From contig CAMILJ010000104.1 of the NCBI GenBank assembly GCA_946222625.1, forward strand, positions 1 to 7,061: a DNA stretch of 7,061 bases, in the 5' to 3' direction. The stretch comes from an uncultured Corynebacterium sp. (GTDB taxonomy: Bacteria; Actinomycetota; Actinomycetes; Mycobacteriales; Mycobacteriaceae). How positions within the stretch are numbered: the first letter of the stretch is position 1; every line of letters starts with the position of its first letter. Positions 1 to 5,716 of the stretch are shown in pieces. The notes beneath the pieces were generated by a model. It ran no database searches and was not told the DNA's origin. It saw only the letters and a list, made by a program, of their open reading frames with translations. The position numbers and the translations under genes were made by a program.

Positions 1-176
1 TCATCGGCCACCACAACGGTGACATGATTGCTAAGGAGTCCCTCAAGACCGGCAAGGGCGTCAAGGAGCTCGTTCTGGAGAAGGGTCTGCTCGATGAAGA
101 GACCCTTAACAAGGTTCTGTCCGTTGAGAACCTTATGCACCCAGAGTTCCGCGGTCAGCTCTACATTGACGAATAA
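1..176 (+). CDS. aspA: Aspartate ammonia-lyase (aspartase), C-terminal end only
   Basis: Partial gene: the last 57 codons are present, in frame from base 3, ending in TAA at 174-176. Aspartase reversibly deaminates L-aspartate to fumarate and ammonium in the cytoplasm; it belongs to the fumarase/aspartase superfamily and works as a tetramer. The fragment opens with IGHHNGDMIAKESLKTGKG and ends SVENLMHPEFRGQLYIDE. This resembles the C-terminus of E. coli AspA as I recall it (GHHEGD, then SVQNLMHP). The ending NLMHP separates it from fumarase C, which ends near a KMTEPG-type motif. The active-site loop lies upstream of the window and cannot be checked. The gene is followed by a strong terminator and then by a dcuA-type transporter gene on the same strand, the pairing also found in E. 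coli (aspA-dcuA), which supports the assignment. Confidence 0.9.
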   Translation, partial: IGHHNGDMIAKESLKTGKGVKELVLEKGLLDEETLNKVLSVENLMHPEFRGQLYIDE

Positions 177-223
177 ACGGTCGCCAGGACCAGCGTTATA
201 GTTTCGCTTAGCTGATCTGTACG

Positions 224-270
224 CGCCCGTACTGCCTTGCTGAAGGCGGTACGGGCGTTTGGCCGTTTTC
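224..270 (+). terminator. Intrinsic terminator after aspA
   Basis: A 15-bp stem (224-238 pairing with 243-257, one G-U pair) encloses a 4-nt loop GCTG, followed by TTT and then a T-rich stretch (GGCCGTTTTC). It begins 47 nt after the aspA stop codon. The stem is long and GC-rich, but the T tract is interrupted, so termination may be incomplete. It separates aspA from dcuA and implies that dcuA has its own promoter. Confidence 0.85.
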
Positions 271-300
271 AAGCCGACTGATTCAACCGACGCCGTGGAT

Positions 301-312
301 CTCATCGATGAG
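301..312. promoter_or_regulatory. Perfect 12-bp palindrome upstream of dcuA (possible operator)
   Basis: CTCATCGATGAG reads identically on both strands. It lies within a wider inverted repeat, GATCTCA at 298-304 and TGAGATC at 324-330. It is upstream of the GlxR-like site and about 175 nt before the dcuA start. No known regulator motif is recognised, so a role as operator is inference. Confidence 0.25.
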
Positions 313-332
313 GGAGCAGTGGTTGAGATCGA

Positions 333-348
333 TGTGTAAACGGACACA
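333..348. promoter_or_regulatory. Candidate GlxR (CRP-family) binding site upstream of dcuA
   Basis: TGTGTAAACGGACACA has perfectly symmetrical 5-bp arms (TGTGT/ACACA) around a 6-bp spacer. It fits the TGTG-N8-CACA core of the corynebacterial GlxR / CRP consensus TGTGANNTANNTCACA, though the fifth base is T rather than A. Its centre is about 63 bp before the predicted start point of the candidate dcuA promoter, a distance typical of class-I CRP activation. Binding is inferred, not shown. Confidence 0.45.
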
Positions 349-391
349 ATCGGGCCTGGATCCTCGCGAAAGCCACATAAATAGGGCAGAA

Positions 392-397
392 TAAGAT
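392..397 (+). promoter_or_regulatory. Candidate -10 element of the dcuA promoter
   Basis: TAAGAT is a reasonable actinobacterial -10 hexamer in the AT-richer part of the aspA-dcuA spacer. At the normal 17-18 nt distance no good -35 hexamer is seen (AAAGCC at 369-374), which would suit a promoter needing an activator. It predicts a leader of about 83 nt before the dcuA ATG. Other weak hexamers exist in the region, so this is tentative. Confidence 0.3.
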
Positions 398-475
398 CTG
401 TCAGTTGTCGCGCCTAGGTCGTGTACTGATCCAAGCGCGAATTACCACCCATACTGCAGTTCACCTGCATATATT

Positions 476-479
476 GGAG
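476..479 (+). promoter_or_regulatory. Ribosome binding site of dcuA
   Basis: GGAG lies 7 nt before the ATG at 487 and fixes the start. This is the only gene in the window with a convincing Shine-Dalgarno sequence at good spacing. A small inverted repeat just upstream (TGCAG 455-459, CTGCA 465-469) might form a weak hairpin. Confidence 0.65.
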
Positions 480-486
480 TTACATA

Positions 487-1794
487 ATGGTTGTTGTGCA
501 CATCATTATCGTCCTCGCGGCGATTTATCTCGGTGCCCGAATTGGTTCGATCGGTATTGGTATGGCCGGCGGCTTGGGCGTTCTACTACTCGGCCTCACC
601 GGTGTCCCCGTAACACGCGAAGACATCCCTTTCGACGTCATTGGAATCATCATGACGGTGATTGCCGCTATCGCTGCCATGCAGCGTGCTGGCGGTATGG
701 ACTATCTGGTCTACCTCGCCGAGAAGTTTCTTCGTAAGAATCCTAAGAGGATCACGTTCTATGCGCCTATCGTTACCTGGTTGATGACCGTCTTGGCGGG
801 TACCGGTCACACGGCGTTTTCCACGCTTCCGGTTATCGTTGAGGTAGCGAAGGAAGGCAAGGTTCGTCCATCCCGCCCGCTTTCGATTTCCGTCGTAGCC
901 TCGCAGATGGCAATCTGCGCCTCACCCATTTCCGCAGCCGTTGTTCTGTTGGCATCGCTGCTGGAGCCGATGGGAGTGGGTTATTTGCAGATCCTCGCGG
1001 TCCTCATTCCGGCTACGTTCCTCTCCATTTTCCCTGCCGCTTGGATTGCCAACCGTTCGGGCGCAGAGCTCGACGATGACCCCATCTACCAAGAGCGCAA
1101 AGCCCAGGGCTTGGTGAAGCTGCCGCAGGGTTCCCAGAACTACACGCCAGCGCAAGGTGCTAAGACCTCGGTCATTATCTTCCTCGTGGCTATCGTCATC
1201 GTGATGCTGTGGGCCACCCTGACCTCATCCCAGGTGGGTCTCATCGAGGAGCCGACGCTGCCGCGCAACGAAGCCATCATGACGGTTATGCTCACCGCCG
1301 CAACCCTCATCGTCATGGTCACCAAGGTCCCCGCCGGCGACGTTCTCAACACGCCTGTCTTCAAGTCGGGTATGTCCGCCTGTATCTGCGTGCTTGGTGT
1401 CGCATGGTTGGGCACCACGCTCATCAACCACTACATGGAGGACATCCAGGCTATCTCCGGGTCCATCATTGAGTCCGCCCCGTGGCTGCTGGCCATCGTG
1501 CTCTTCTTTGCTGCGGCGCTCCTGTACTCGCAGGCCGCAACCACCAAGGCTCTCATGCCGGCCGCCCTTGCCCTCGGCGTCAGCCCGCTTACCGCTGTAG
1601 CTGCCTTCCCAGCAGTGTCCGCGCTGTTCATCCTGCCGACGTACCCGACCTTGTTGGCGGCCGTCGAAATGGATGACACTGGCTCGACTCGCATTGGCAA
1701 GGCTGTCTTCAACCACCCATTCATCATTCCAGGCACTGTGAGCATCGTCTTGTCGGTCCTCCTGTGCTACGCCTTCGGTGCAGTCCTTATCTAG
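487..1794 (+). CDS. dcuA: Anaerobic C4-dicarboxylate antiporter, DcuA type
   Basis: The product is 435 aa, close to the family's usual 430-446, and is a hydrophobic inner-membrane protein with about ten membrane segments. Dcu carriers exchange or import fumarate, aspartate and malate against succinate. The whole length resembles E. coli DcuA: an N-terminus with LGARIGSIGIGMAGGLGVLLL, a GTGH motif at residues 105-108, ASPISAAVV in the first half, KSGMSACICVLGVAWLG in the second, then SQAATTKALMP, YPTLLAAVEMDDTGSTRIGK and NHPFIIPG near residues 409-415. The AATTKALMP and MDDTG stretches fit DcuA better than DcuB. Hydrophilic breaks occur near residues 190-225 and 248-262. The ATG is supported by GGAG 7 nt upstream and by the family's typical start (MVVVHIIIVL; E. 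coli MLVVELIIVL). It follows aspA but is cut off from it by a terminator and has its own regulatory region with a GlxR-like site. AspA makes fumarate from aspartate, so the two would supply and exchange substrates for fumarate respiration. Confidence 0.93.
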   Translation: MVVVHIIIVLAAIYLGARIGSIGIGMAGGLGVLLLGLTGVPVTREDIPFDVIGIIMTVIAAIAAMQRAGGMDYLVYLAEKFLRKNPKRITFYAPIVTWLMTVLAGTGHTAFSTLPVIVEVAKEGKVRPSRPLSISVVASQMAICASPISAAVVLLASLLEPMGVGYLQILAVLIPATFLSIFPAAWIANRSGAELDDDPIYQERKAQGLVKLPQGSQNYTPAQGAKTSVIIFLVAIVIVMLWATLTSSQVGLIEEPTLPRNEAIMTVMLTAATLIVMVTKVPAGDVLNTPVFKSGMSACICVLGVAWLGTTLINHYMEDIQAISGSIIESAPWLLAIVLFFAAALLYSQAATTKALMPAALALGVSPLTAVAAFPAVSALFILPTYPTLLAAVEMDDTGSTRIGKAVFNHPFIIPGTVSIVLSVLLCYAFGAVLI

Positions 1795-1843
1795 CATCAT
1801 CTAGAAATAATTTGATGTTGCTCAACGCGCTTCTTTAGCGCGC

Positions 1844-1849
1844 TAAGCT
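1844..1849 (+). promoter_or_regulatory. Candidate -10 element of fhs, placed for a leaderless mRNA
   Basis: TAAGCT ends exactly 7 nt before the ATG at 1857, so transcription would start at or next to that ATG. No Shine-Dalgarno sequence is visible. The element overlaps a perfect 12-bp palindrome, TTAGCGCGCTAA (1835-1846), which could serve as an operator. The same 7-nt spacing recurs before the ARC gene. Confidence 0.45.
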
Positions 1850-1903
1850 GGTGAGCATGACTACGCAACCTTCTGATGTTGATATTGCTCAAGCTCACCA
1901 GCT
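1846..1903 (+). repeat. 11-bp inverted repeat flanking the fhs start codon
   Basis: AGCTGGTGAGC at 1846-1856 is perfectly complementary to GCTCACCAGCT at 1893-1903, with 36 nt between. The left arm ends directly before the ATG at 1857 and includes part of the -10 element. An mRNA reading through from dcuA could fold here, whereas a leaderless mRNA starting at 1857 would lack the left arm. Confidence 0.6.
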
Positions 1904-3524
1904 CGAACCGATTACGGATATTGCTGCACGCGCAGGTATTCCGGAAACAGCCCTTATTCCTTATGGGCAAAGCAAAGCCAAAGTGGATATCACTCAAGTT
2001 GGGGATATTCCCGCAGATGGCAAGTTGGTCCTCGTCACCGGCGTCTCACCGACGCCAGCTGGCGAGGGCAAATCCACTGTTCTTATCGGTTTGACCGATG
2101 CCCTCACGCAGCTAGGCAAGAAGGCCATCGTTGCCCTTCGCGAGCCTTCCCAGGGCCCCGTCATGGGTATCAAGGGCGGTGCCGCGGGTGGCGGCTACTC
2201 TCAGGTTGTCCCAATGGAGGACATCAACCTCCACTTCACCGGTGACTTCCACGCCATCGCCGCTGCCACCAACACCTTGGCCGCCATCATCGATAACCAC
2301 ATCCACCAAGGCAACGCTCTCAACATCGATCCGCGCCGCATTACCTGGCAGCGCTGCGTTGACGTCAATGACCGTGCCCTGCGCCACGTCGTTACTGGGC
2401 TCGGTGGCCCGGCCCACGGCGTGCCGGGGGAGACTGGGTTCACCATTACGGCGGCGTCGGAAATCATGGCCATCCTCGGCCTCGCCACCGATTTGGCTGA
2501 TCTGAAGAAGCGCCTCGGTGACATCACTGTGGGTTACACCTACGACCAAAAGCCAGTGACCGCCCGTGAATTGGGAGCAGAAGGCGCGCTGACGGCGCTC
2601 ATGCGCGATGCCCTGAACCCTAACCTGGTCCAGACCCTGGGCGGTACTCCTGCCTTCGTCCACGGTGGCCCCTTCGCCAATATCGCTCACGGCTGCAACA
2701 CGCTGCTGGCAACCCAAACGGCCATGCGCTTCGGTGACATTGTCCTCACAGAGGCAGGTTTCGGTGCGGATCTCGGCGGCGAAAAGTTCATGGACATCAA
2801 GTCCCGCTTCGGTGATCTTGACGTCGCCGGCGCCGTCGTTGTCGCGACCATCCGCTCCCAGAAGTACAACGGCGGACAGCCGCGCGAGGAACTCACTACC
2901 GAGAACCTGGAGGCGCTAAAGAAGGGCGTGGTGAACCTCGAGCGCCACGTTGAGAACGTGCGCAAGTTTGGTCTGACCCCAGTGGTGGCCCTCAACCTCT
3001 TCGGCAGCGATACCGATGCCGAGCGCGAGTTCATGCGCCAGTGGGCCGCCGATTTCGACGTCGCGCTCGAAGAAGCAGAAGTGTGGGCCAAGGGCGGAGC
3101 GGGAGCAACAGCGCTGGCCGAGCGCCTTCTGGAGAATCTTTCCGAGGGTAATTCCCACCAGCTCTATGATCCCGCTGAGGGCATCGAGGCCTCCATCGAC
3201 ACCATTGCGAGGGAAATCTACCGCGCCGAGCGGGTGGAGTATTCGTCCAAGGCGTTGAAGGATTTGAAGTACATCAAGGACAACGGTTGGGAGGGGTTCC
3301 CAGTCGTCATTTCCAAGACCCAGTATTCCTTCTCGGATGATCCGAGCCAGCTTGGCGCTCCGGAAGGCCACGTCCTTCATGTCCGCGAGCTGCAGCCCCG
3401 TACAGGCGCTGGCTTCATCGTGGCGCTGACCGGTGATGTCATGACTATGCCGGGTCTACCGAAGAAGCCCGCGGCCAACAACATCGATGTTGCCGCAGAC
3501 GGTTCCATCTCTGGCCTGTTCTAA
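1857..3524 (+). CDS. fhs: Formate-tetrahydrofolate ligase (10-formyl-THF synthetase)
   Basis: Cytoplasmic enzyme joining formate to tetrahydrofolate at the cost of ATP, giving 10-formyl-THF for purine and formyl-Met synthesis. The product is 555 aa, as usual for bacterial Fhs (about 555-560). Visible motifs: P-loop-like TPAGEGKST (from residue 66), REPSQGP, then signature 1 GIKGGAAGGGY (104-114), MEDINLHFTGDFHAI, FVHGGPFANIAHGCN, signature 2 VATIRSQKYNGG (329-340), and the family C-terminus TGDVMTMPGLPKKP ending GLF. Signature 2 has SQ where the usual pattern has AL, and residue 191 is Gly in VPGETGF where Arg (VPRE) is usual. A GTG two codons earlier (1851) is a possible start; ATG 1857 is preferred because a -10-like TAAGCT lies 7 nt before it, suggesting a leaderless mRNA. 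The gene is 62 nt after dcuA on the same strand with no clear terminator between, so read-through from dcuA is possible. It converges with the nuclease gene 13 nt downstream. A job in recycling fermentative formate is inferred. Confidence 0.95.
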   Translation: MTTQPSDVDIAQAHQLEPITDIAARAGIPETALIPYGQSKAKVDITQVGDIPADGKLVLVTGVSPTPAGEGKSTVLIGLTDALTQLGKKAIVALREPSQGPVMGIKGGAAGGGYSQVVPMEDINLHFTGDFHAIAAATNTLAAIIDNHIHQGNALNIDPRRITWQRCVDVNDRALRHVVTGLGGPAHGVPGETGFTITAASEIMAILGLATDLADLKKRLGDITVGYTYDQKPVTARELGAEGALTALMRDALNPNLVQTLGGTPAFVHGGPFANIAHGCNTLLATQTAMRFGDIVLTEAGFGADLGGEKFMDIKSRFGDLDVAGAVVVATIRSQKYNGGQPREELTTENLEALKKGVVNLERHVENVRKFGLTPVVALNLFGSDTDAEREFMRQWAADFDVALEEAEVWAKGGAGATALAERLLENLSEGNSHQLYDPAEGIEASIDTIAREIYRAERVEYSSKALKDLKYIKDNGWEGFPVVISKTQYSFSDDPSQLGAPEGHVLHVRELQPRTGAGFIVALTGDVMTMPGLPKKPAANNIDVAADGSISGLF

Positions 3525-3537
3525 GCCGCGGCTCGGT

Positions 3538-4341
3538 CTACGCCTTCTGGTCCGGCCACCCGGGATACTCGGGTGGCGTGCCGCCGAAGGCGGGGCATAG
3601 GTCTTGGAAAGAACACCAGCCGCAGAGCTTCGAGGTCTTGGGCCTGAAGTCACCGGTCTTGCCATCGCCTTCGATCTTGGCCCAGAGCTCGCCTAGGTCA
3701 CGCTCGAAGTACTCGAGTTCCTCCGGTCCCGGCGTGAGGAACATCGAATCCAGGACCTTGAGGTACATTAGCCGCAACTGCGTGGGGATGGTGCCGAGCA
3801 GCCGCCAGTACACCAGCGCGTAGAAGTTCATCTGGAACTGTGCGTCCTGGGAATAGCGGGGAAGCGGCTTCTTTCCGGTCTTATAGTCCACGACTCTTAC
3901 CTCGCCAGTGGGAGCAACGTCAACGCGGTCGATGAACCCGCGGACGGGCACGCCGTTGGGCAGAACTGTATCGACATACATCTCGCACTTGTGGGCGTCG
4001 AAGCCTTGGGGGTTTTCCATCTGGAAGTAGCCCTTGACCAGCTCGCGCGCCTCGACGAAGAAGTCCAGCTCTTCAGGCTCCGGCACTAAATCACGCAGCT
4101 CGGGGTCCTTGTCAAGCATCACCGCCCATTCGGGCTTAATCATTTTCACCGCGGCCGGGTACTCACGTTGCTCGCGAGGCAGCTGGTGCATCTTTTCTAG
4201 GACTGCGTGGACTAGCGTTCCCTTCACCTGCGCCTTCGTTTTAGGCTCGGGCAACTTGTCAATGGCCCGGAAGCGATAGAGCAGCGGGCATTGCTTGTAG
4301 TCGGAGGCACGGGAAGGGGAGAGGGCTAGTCGTTTCGGCAT
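3538..4341 (-). CDS. RecB-like PD-(D/E)XK nuclease with Fe-S cysteine cluster
   Basis: Predicted 267-aa cytoplasmic single-domain nuclease of the RecB/AddB/Cas4-like superfamily. Catalytic elements seen: LVH with His45; D138 in GFIDRVD; D152 and K154 in VVDYKTGK; and the QxxxY helix Q170-MNF-Y174. Four cysteines, one near the N-terminus (C18 in YKQCP) and three at the C-terminus (C240-x2-C243-x5-C249), match the split signature that holds a 4Fe-4S cluster in AddB and Cas4. There is no helicase domain. A RecB-family gene (Rv2119, from memory) lies close to trmI and mpa in M. tuberculosis, so the neighbourhood is conserved, but its substrate is not known to me. The start at 4341 is chosen because MPKRLALSPSRASDYKQCP is the typical family N-terminus and TAGGCT, a -10 element, lies 10 nt before it; upstream ATGs in frame would run into the divergent promoter and aminopeptidase gene. 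Its 3' end faces fhs, 13 nt away. Confidence 0.88.
   Translation of the reverse strand: MPKRLALSPSRASDYKQCPLLYRFRAIDKLPEPKTKAQVKGTLVHAVLEKMHQLPREQREYPAAVKMIKPEWAVMLDKDPELRDLVPEPEELDFFVEARELVKGYFQMENPQGFDAHKCEMYVDTVLPNGVPVRGFIDRVDVAPTGEVRVVDYKTGKKPLPRYSQDAQFQMNFYALVYWRLLGTIPTQLRLMYLKVLDSMFLTPGPEELEYFERDLGELWAKIEGDGKTGDFRPKTSKLCGWCSFQDLCPAFGGTPPEYPGWPDQKA
3555..3577. terminator. GC-rich hairpin at the convergent fhs / nuclease ends
   Basis: GCCACCCG at 3555-3562 pairs perfectly with CGGGTGGC at 3570-3577 around a 7-nt loop. It lies within the last codons of the nuclease gene and 30 nt past the fhs stop. No T tract follows on either strand, so it is at best a weak or Rho-assisted terminator for fhs, or merely a feature of GC-rich coding sequence. 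Confidence 0.3.
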
Positions 4342-4351
4342 AGTGTTTCTC

Positions 4352-4357
4352 AGCCTA
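4352..4357 (-). promoter_or_regulatory. Candidate -10 element of the nuclease gene
   Basis: On the minus strand TAGGCT, preceded by GCGC, ends 10 nt before the ATG at 4341. The leader would be about 3 nt, in effect leaderless; no Shine-Dalgarno sequence is visible in GAGAAACACT. It lies in the 76-bp divergent spacer shared with the aminopeptidase gene. Confidence 0.45.
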
Positions 4358-4404
4358 GCGCATAGCCCACCGCGAACCTTCCCGCATCTCCCGACCGTCC
4401 GTGG

Positions 4405-4410
4405 CAAGCT
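4405..4410 (+). promoter_or_regulatory. Weak candidate -10 element of the aminopeptidase gene
   Basis: CAAGCT ends 7 nt before the ATG at 4418, the same spacing as TAAGCT before fhs and TAGGGT before the ARC gene. The first base departs from the usual T. No Shine-Dalgarno sequence is visible. TAGATG at 4410-4415 is too close to the ATG to act as a -10 element for it. Confidence 0.25.
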
Positions 4411-4417
4411 AGATGGC

Positions 4418-5680
4418 ATGAGCACTACGCAAGGTTTTCTCGATTTCATCGCCGCCAGTCCCTCCTCCTATCACGCGGCTGAAGAGGTAGCGCGCACGCT
4501 CGTCGCCGCCGGCTTTAGCCGCCAAGATGAGTCTGCCGAATGGTCAGCAGCACCAGGCGGCCACGTCATGGTGCGCGGCGGAGCAGTCATGGCATGGTAT
4601 GTCCCCGAAGGTGCTGGCCCGGATTCCGGCTTCCGCATTATCGGCTCCCACACCGATTCACCCGGTCTTGCACTCAAGCCCACCCCAGATTTCGATTCCG
4701 CTGGGTGGCAGCAGGTAGCCGTAGAGGTCTATGGCGGGGTGCTTCTCCACAGCTGGTTCGACCGCGAACTCACCGTCGGCGGCCAAGTAATTCTGAACGA
4801 TGGCACGCGCCACTTGGCCAATACCGGCCCGCTGCTTCGTCTTCCTTCGTTGGCCATCCACCTCTACCGCAAGGATGAGTTCAAGCCGGATCGCCAACGC
4901 CATATGCAGCCGGTGCTCTCCGTGGGCACACCGGAAACGTCGATCATGGGGGTCGTCGGCAAGCAGCTCGGCGTTGCCCCAGAGGACATCGCTTCCTTCA
5001 ACCTGATTACCGCGGATGCCCAGCGCGGTGAGGTCTTCGGTGCCGGTGAGAGACTCATCGCTGCCGGGCGCATGGACAACCTTTCTTCCGTTCATGCTTC
5101 GCTGCGTGCCCTGCTCGCTGCTGCGAAGAACGCCCATTCCATCGAGCACAAAGACGTCCTTGTCATGGCCGCTTTTGATCACGAAGAGGTCGGTTCCTCG
5201 TCGCGCTACGGCGCGGGTGGCCCGATTCTGGGTGATATTCTTACCCGCACCGCGCGGGCGCTCGGCGCAAACGAGGAGCAGCGTTTCCAGATGTTCGCGC
5301 GCTCCAGCTGTGTGTCTGCGGATGCCGCGCACTCCGTCCACCCCAACTACGCGGAGAAGCACGATCCCACGCATCACCCGATCATCGGCCAAGGCCCAGT
5401 GACCAAGATCAACGGCAACCAGCGCTATGCTTCCGACGCCAATACCGTAGCCCTGTGGGAATCCGCCTGCCGCCGTGCTGGCGTTCCGGTCCAGCGCTTC
5501 GTGGGAAATAACGATGTCCCGTGCGGCTCCACCATCGGACCGATTTCCGCCACCCGTCTGGGCATCCCCACGGTAGATGTTGGAGTGCCAATGCTCTCGA
5601 TGCACTCGATCCGCGAGTTGGTAGGCGAGCGCGACCAACTATGGCTTGGTGATGCCCTTGAGGCATACTTGGTTGGTTAA
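4418..5680 (+). CDS. M18-family metallo-aminopeptidase (ApeB/PepC type)
   Basis: Predicted 420-aa cytoplasmic zinc aminopeptidase that removes N-terminal residues, typically acidic ones, from peptides; M18 enzymes form large tetrahedral assemblies. The di-zinc site can be followed through the sequence: H78 and D80 in IGSHTDSPG, D220 in GRMDNLSSVH, E256-E257 in FDHEEVGSSS, D302 in SADAAHSVHPNY, and H396 in PMLSMHSIRE. PCGSTIGPISATRLGIPTVD is also typical of M18. Length fits bacterial members (about 420-430). The ATG at 4418 gives the family-like start GFLDFIAASPSSYHA; a longer in-frame start at 4343 would add 25 residues unlike the family and cover the divergent promoter. Divergent from the nuclease gene (76 bp spacer); trmI follows 36 nt downstream on the same strand and may be co-transcribed. 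The C. glutamicum counterpart is, from memory, annotated pepC. Exact peptide preference is not readable from sequence. Confidence 0.93.
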   Translation: MSTTQGFLDFIAASPSSYHAAEEVARTLVAAGFSRQDESAEWSAAPGGHVMVRGGAVMAWYVPEGAGPDSGFRIIGSHTDSPGLALKPTPDFDSAGWQQVAVEVYGGVLLHSWFDRELTVGGQVILNDGTRHLANTGPLLRLPSLAIHLYRKDEFKPDRQRHMQPVLSVGTPETSIMGVVGKQLGVAPEDIASFNLITADAQRGEVFGAGERLIAAGRMDNLSSVHASLRALLAAAKNAHSIEHKDVLVMAAFDHEEVGSSSRYGAGGPILGDILTRTARALGANEEQRFQMFARSSCVSADAAHSVHPNYAEKHDPTHHPIIGQGPVTKINGNQRYASDANTVALWESACRRAGVPVQRFVGNNDVPCGSTIGPISATRLGIPTVDVGVPMLSMHSIRELVGERDQLWLGDALEAYLVG

Positions 5681-5697
5681 TCCTTGCCCCTGACTTT

Positions 5698-5713
5698 GTG
5701 AAAGGTTTTTCAC
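5698..5713 (+). promoter_or_regulatory. Hairpin overlapping the putative trmI ribosome binding site
   Basis: GTGAAA (5698-5703) and TTTCAC (5708-5713) are perfect inverted arms around GGTT. The only Shine-Dalgarno-like sequence before trmI, AAAGG (5701-5705), lies partly in the stem, 11 nt from the ATG at 5717. The stem is only 6 bp and AT-rich, so any effect on translation would be mild. Confidence 0.3.
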
Positions 5714-5716
5714 GCT

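Noticed and set aside
1..176. Fumarase C instead of aspartase
   Set aside because: The C-terminus reads SVENLMHPEFRG, the AspA type; FumC proteins end with a MTEPG-like motif.
470..475. TATATT as a -10 element for dcuA
   Set aside because: It matches the TANANT pattern but abuts the Shine-Dalgarno sequence; transcription from it would start after the ribosome binding site and waste a good GGAG.
1225..1800. 191-codon open frame on the minus strand under dcuA
   Set aside because: Antisense to clearly conserved DcuA sequence; its product is rich in charged residues with no known motif, as expected of a mirror of membrane-protein codons.
1795..1817. CATCA...TGATG as a dcuA terminator
   Set aside because: Only 5 bp of AT-rich stem with no T tract; too weak to call.
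4343..4417. Longer N-terminus for the aminopeptidase (start at 4343)
   Set aside because: The 25 extra residues are arginine/proline-rich and unlike M18 N-termini; the segment is the intergenic promoter region.
4342..4449. Longer N-terminus for the nuclease (start at 4449)
   Set aside because: The extra 36 residues are unlike the family, cross the divergent promoter region and overlap the start of the aminopeptidase gene.
4658..5638. Long open frame (326 codons) on the minus strand
   Set aside because: It lies wholly inside the M18 aminopeptidase gene, whose zinc-site motifs are intact. The antisense translation shows no recognisable domain and is a typical shadow frame in GC-rich DNA.
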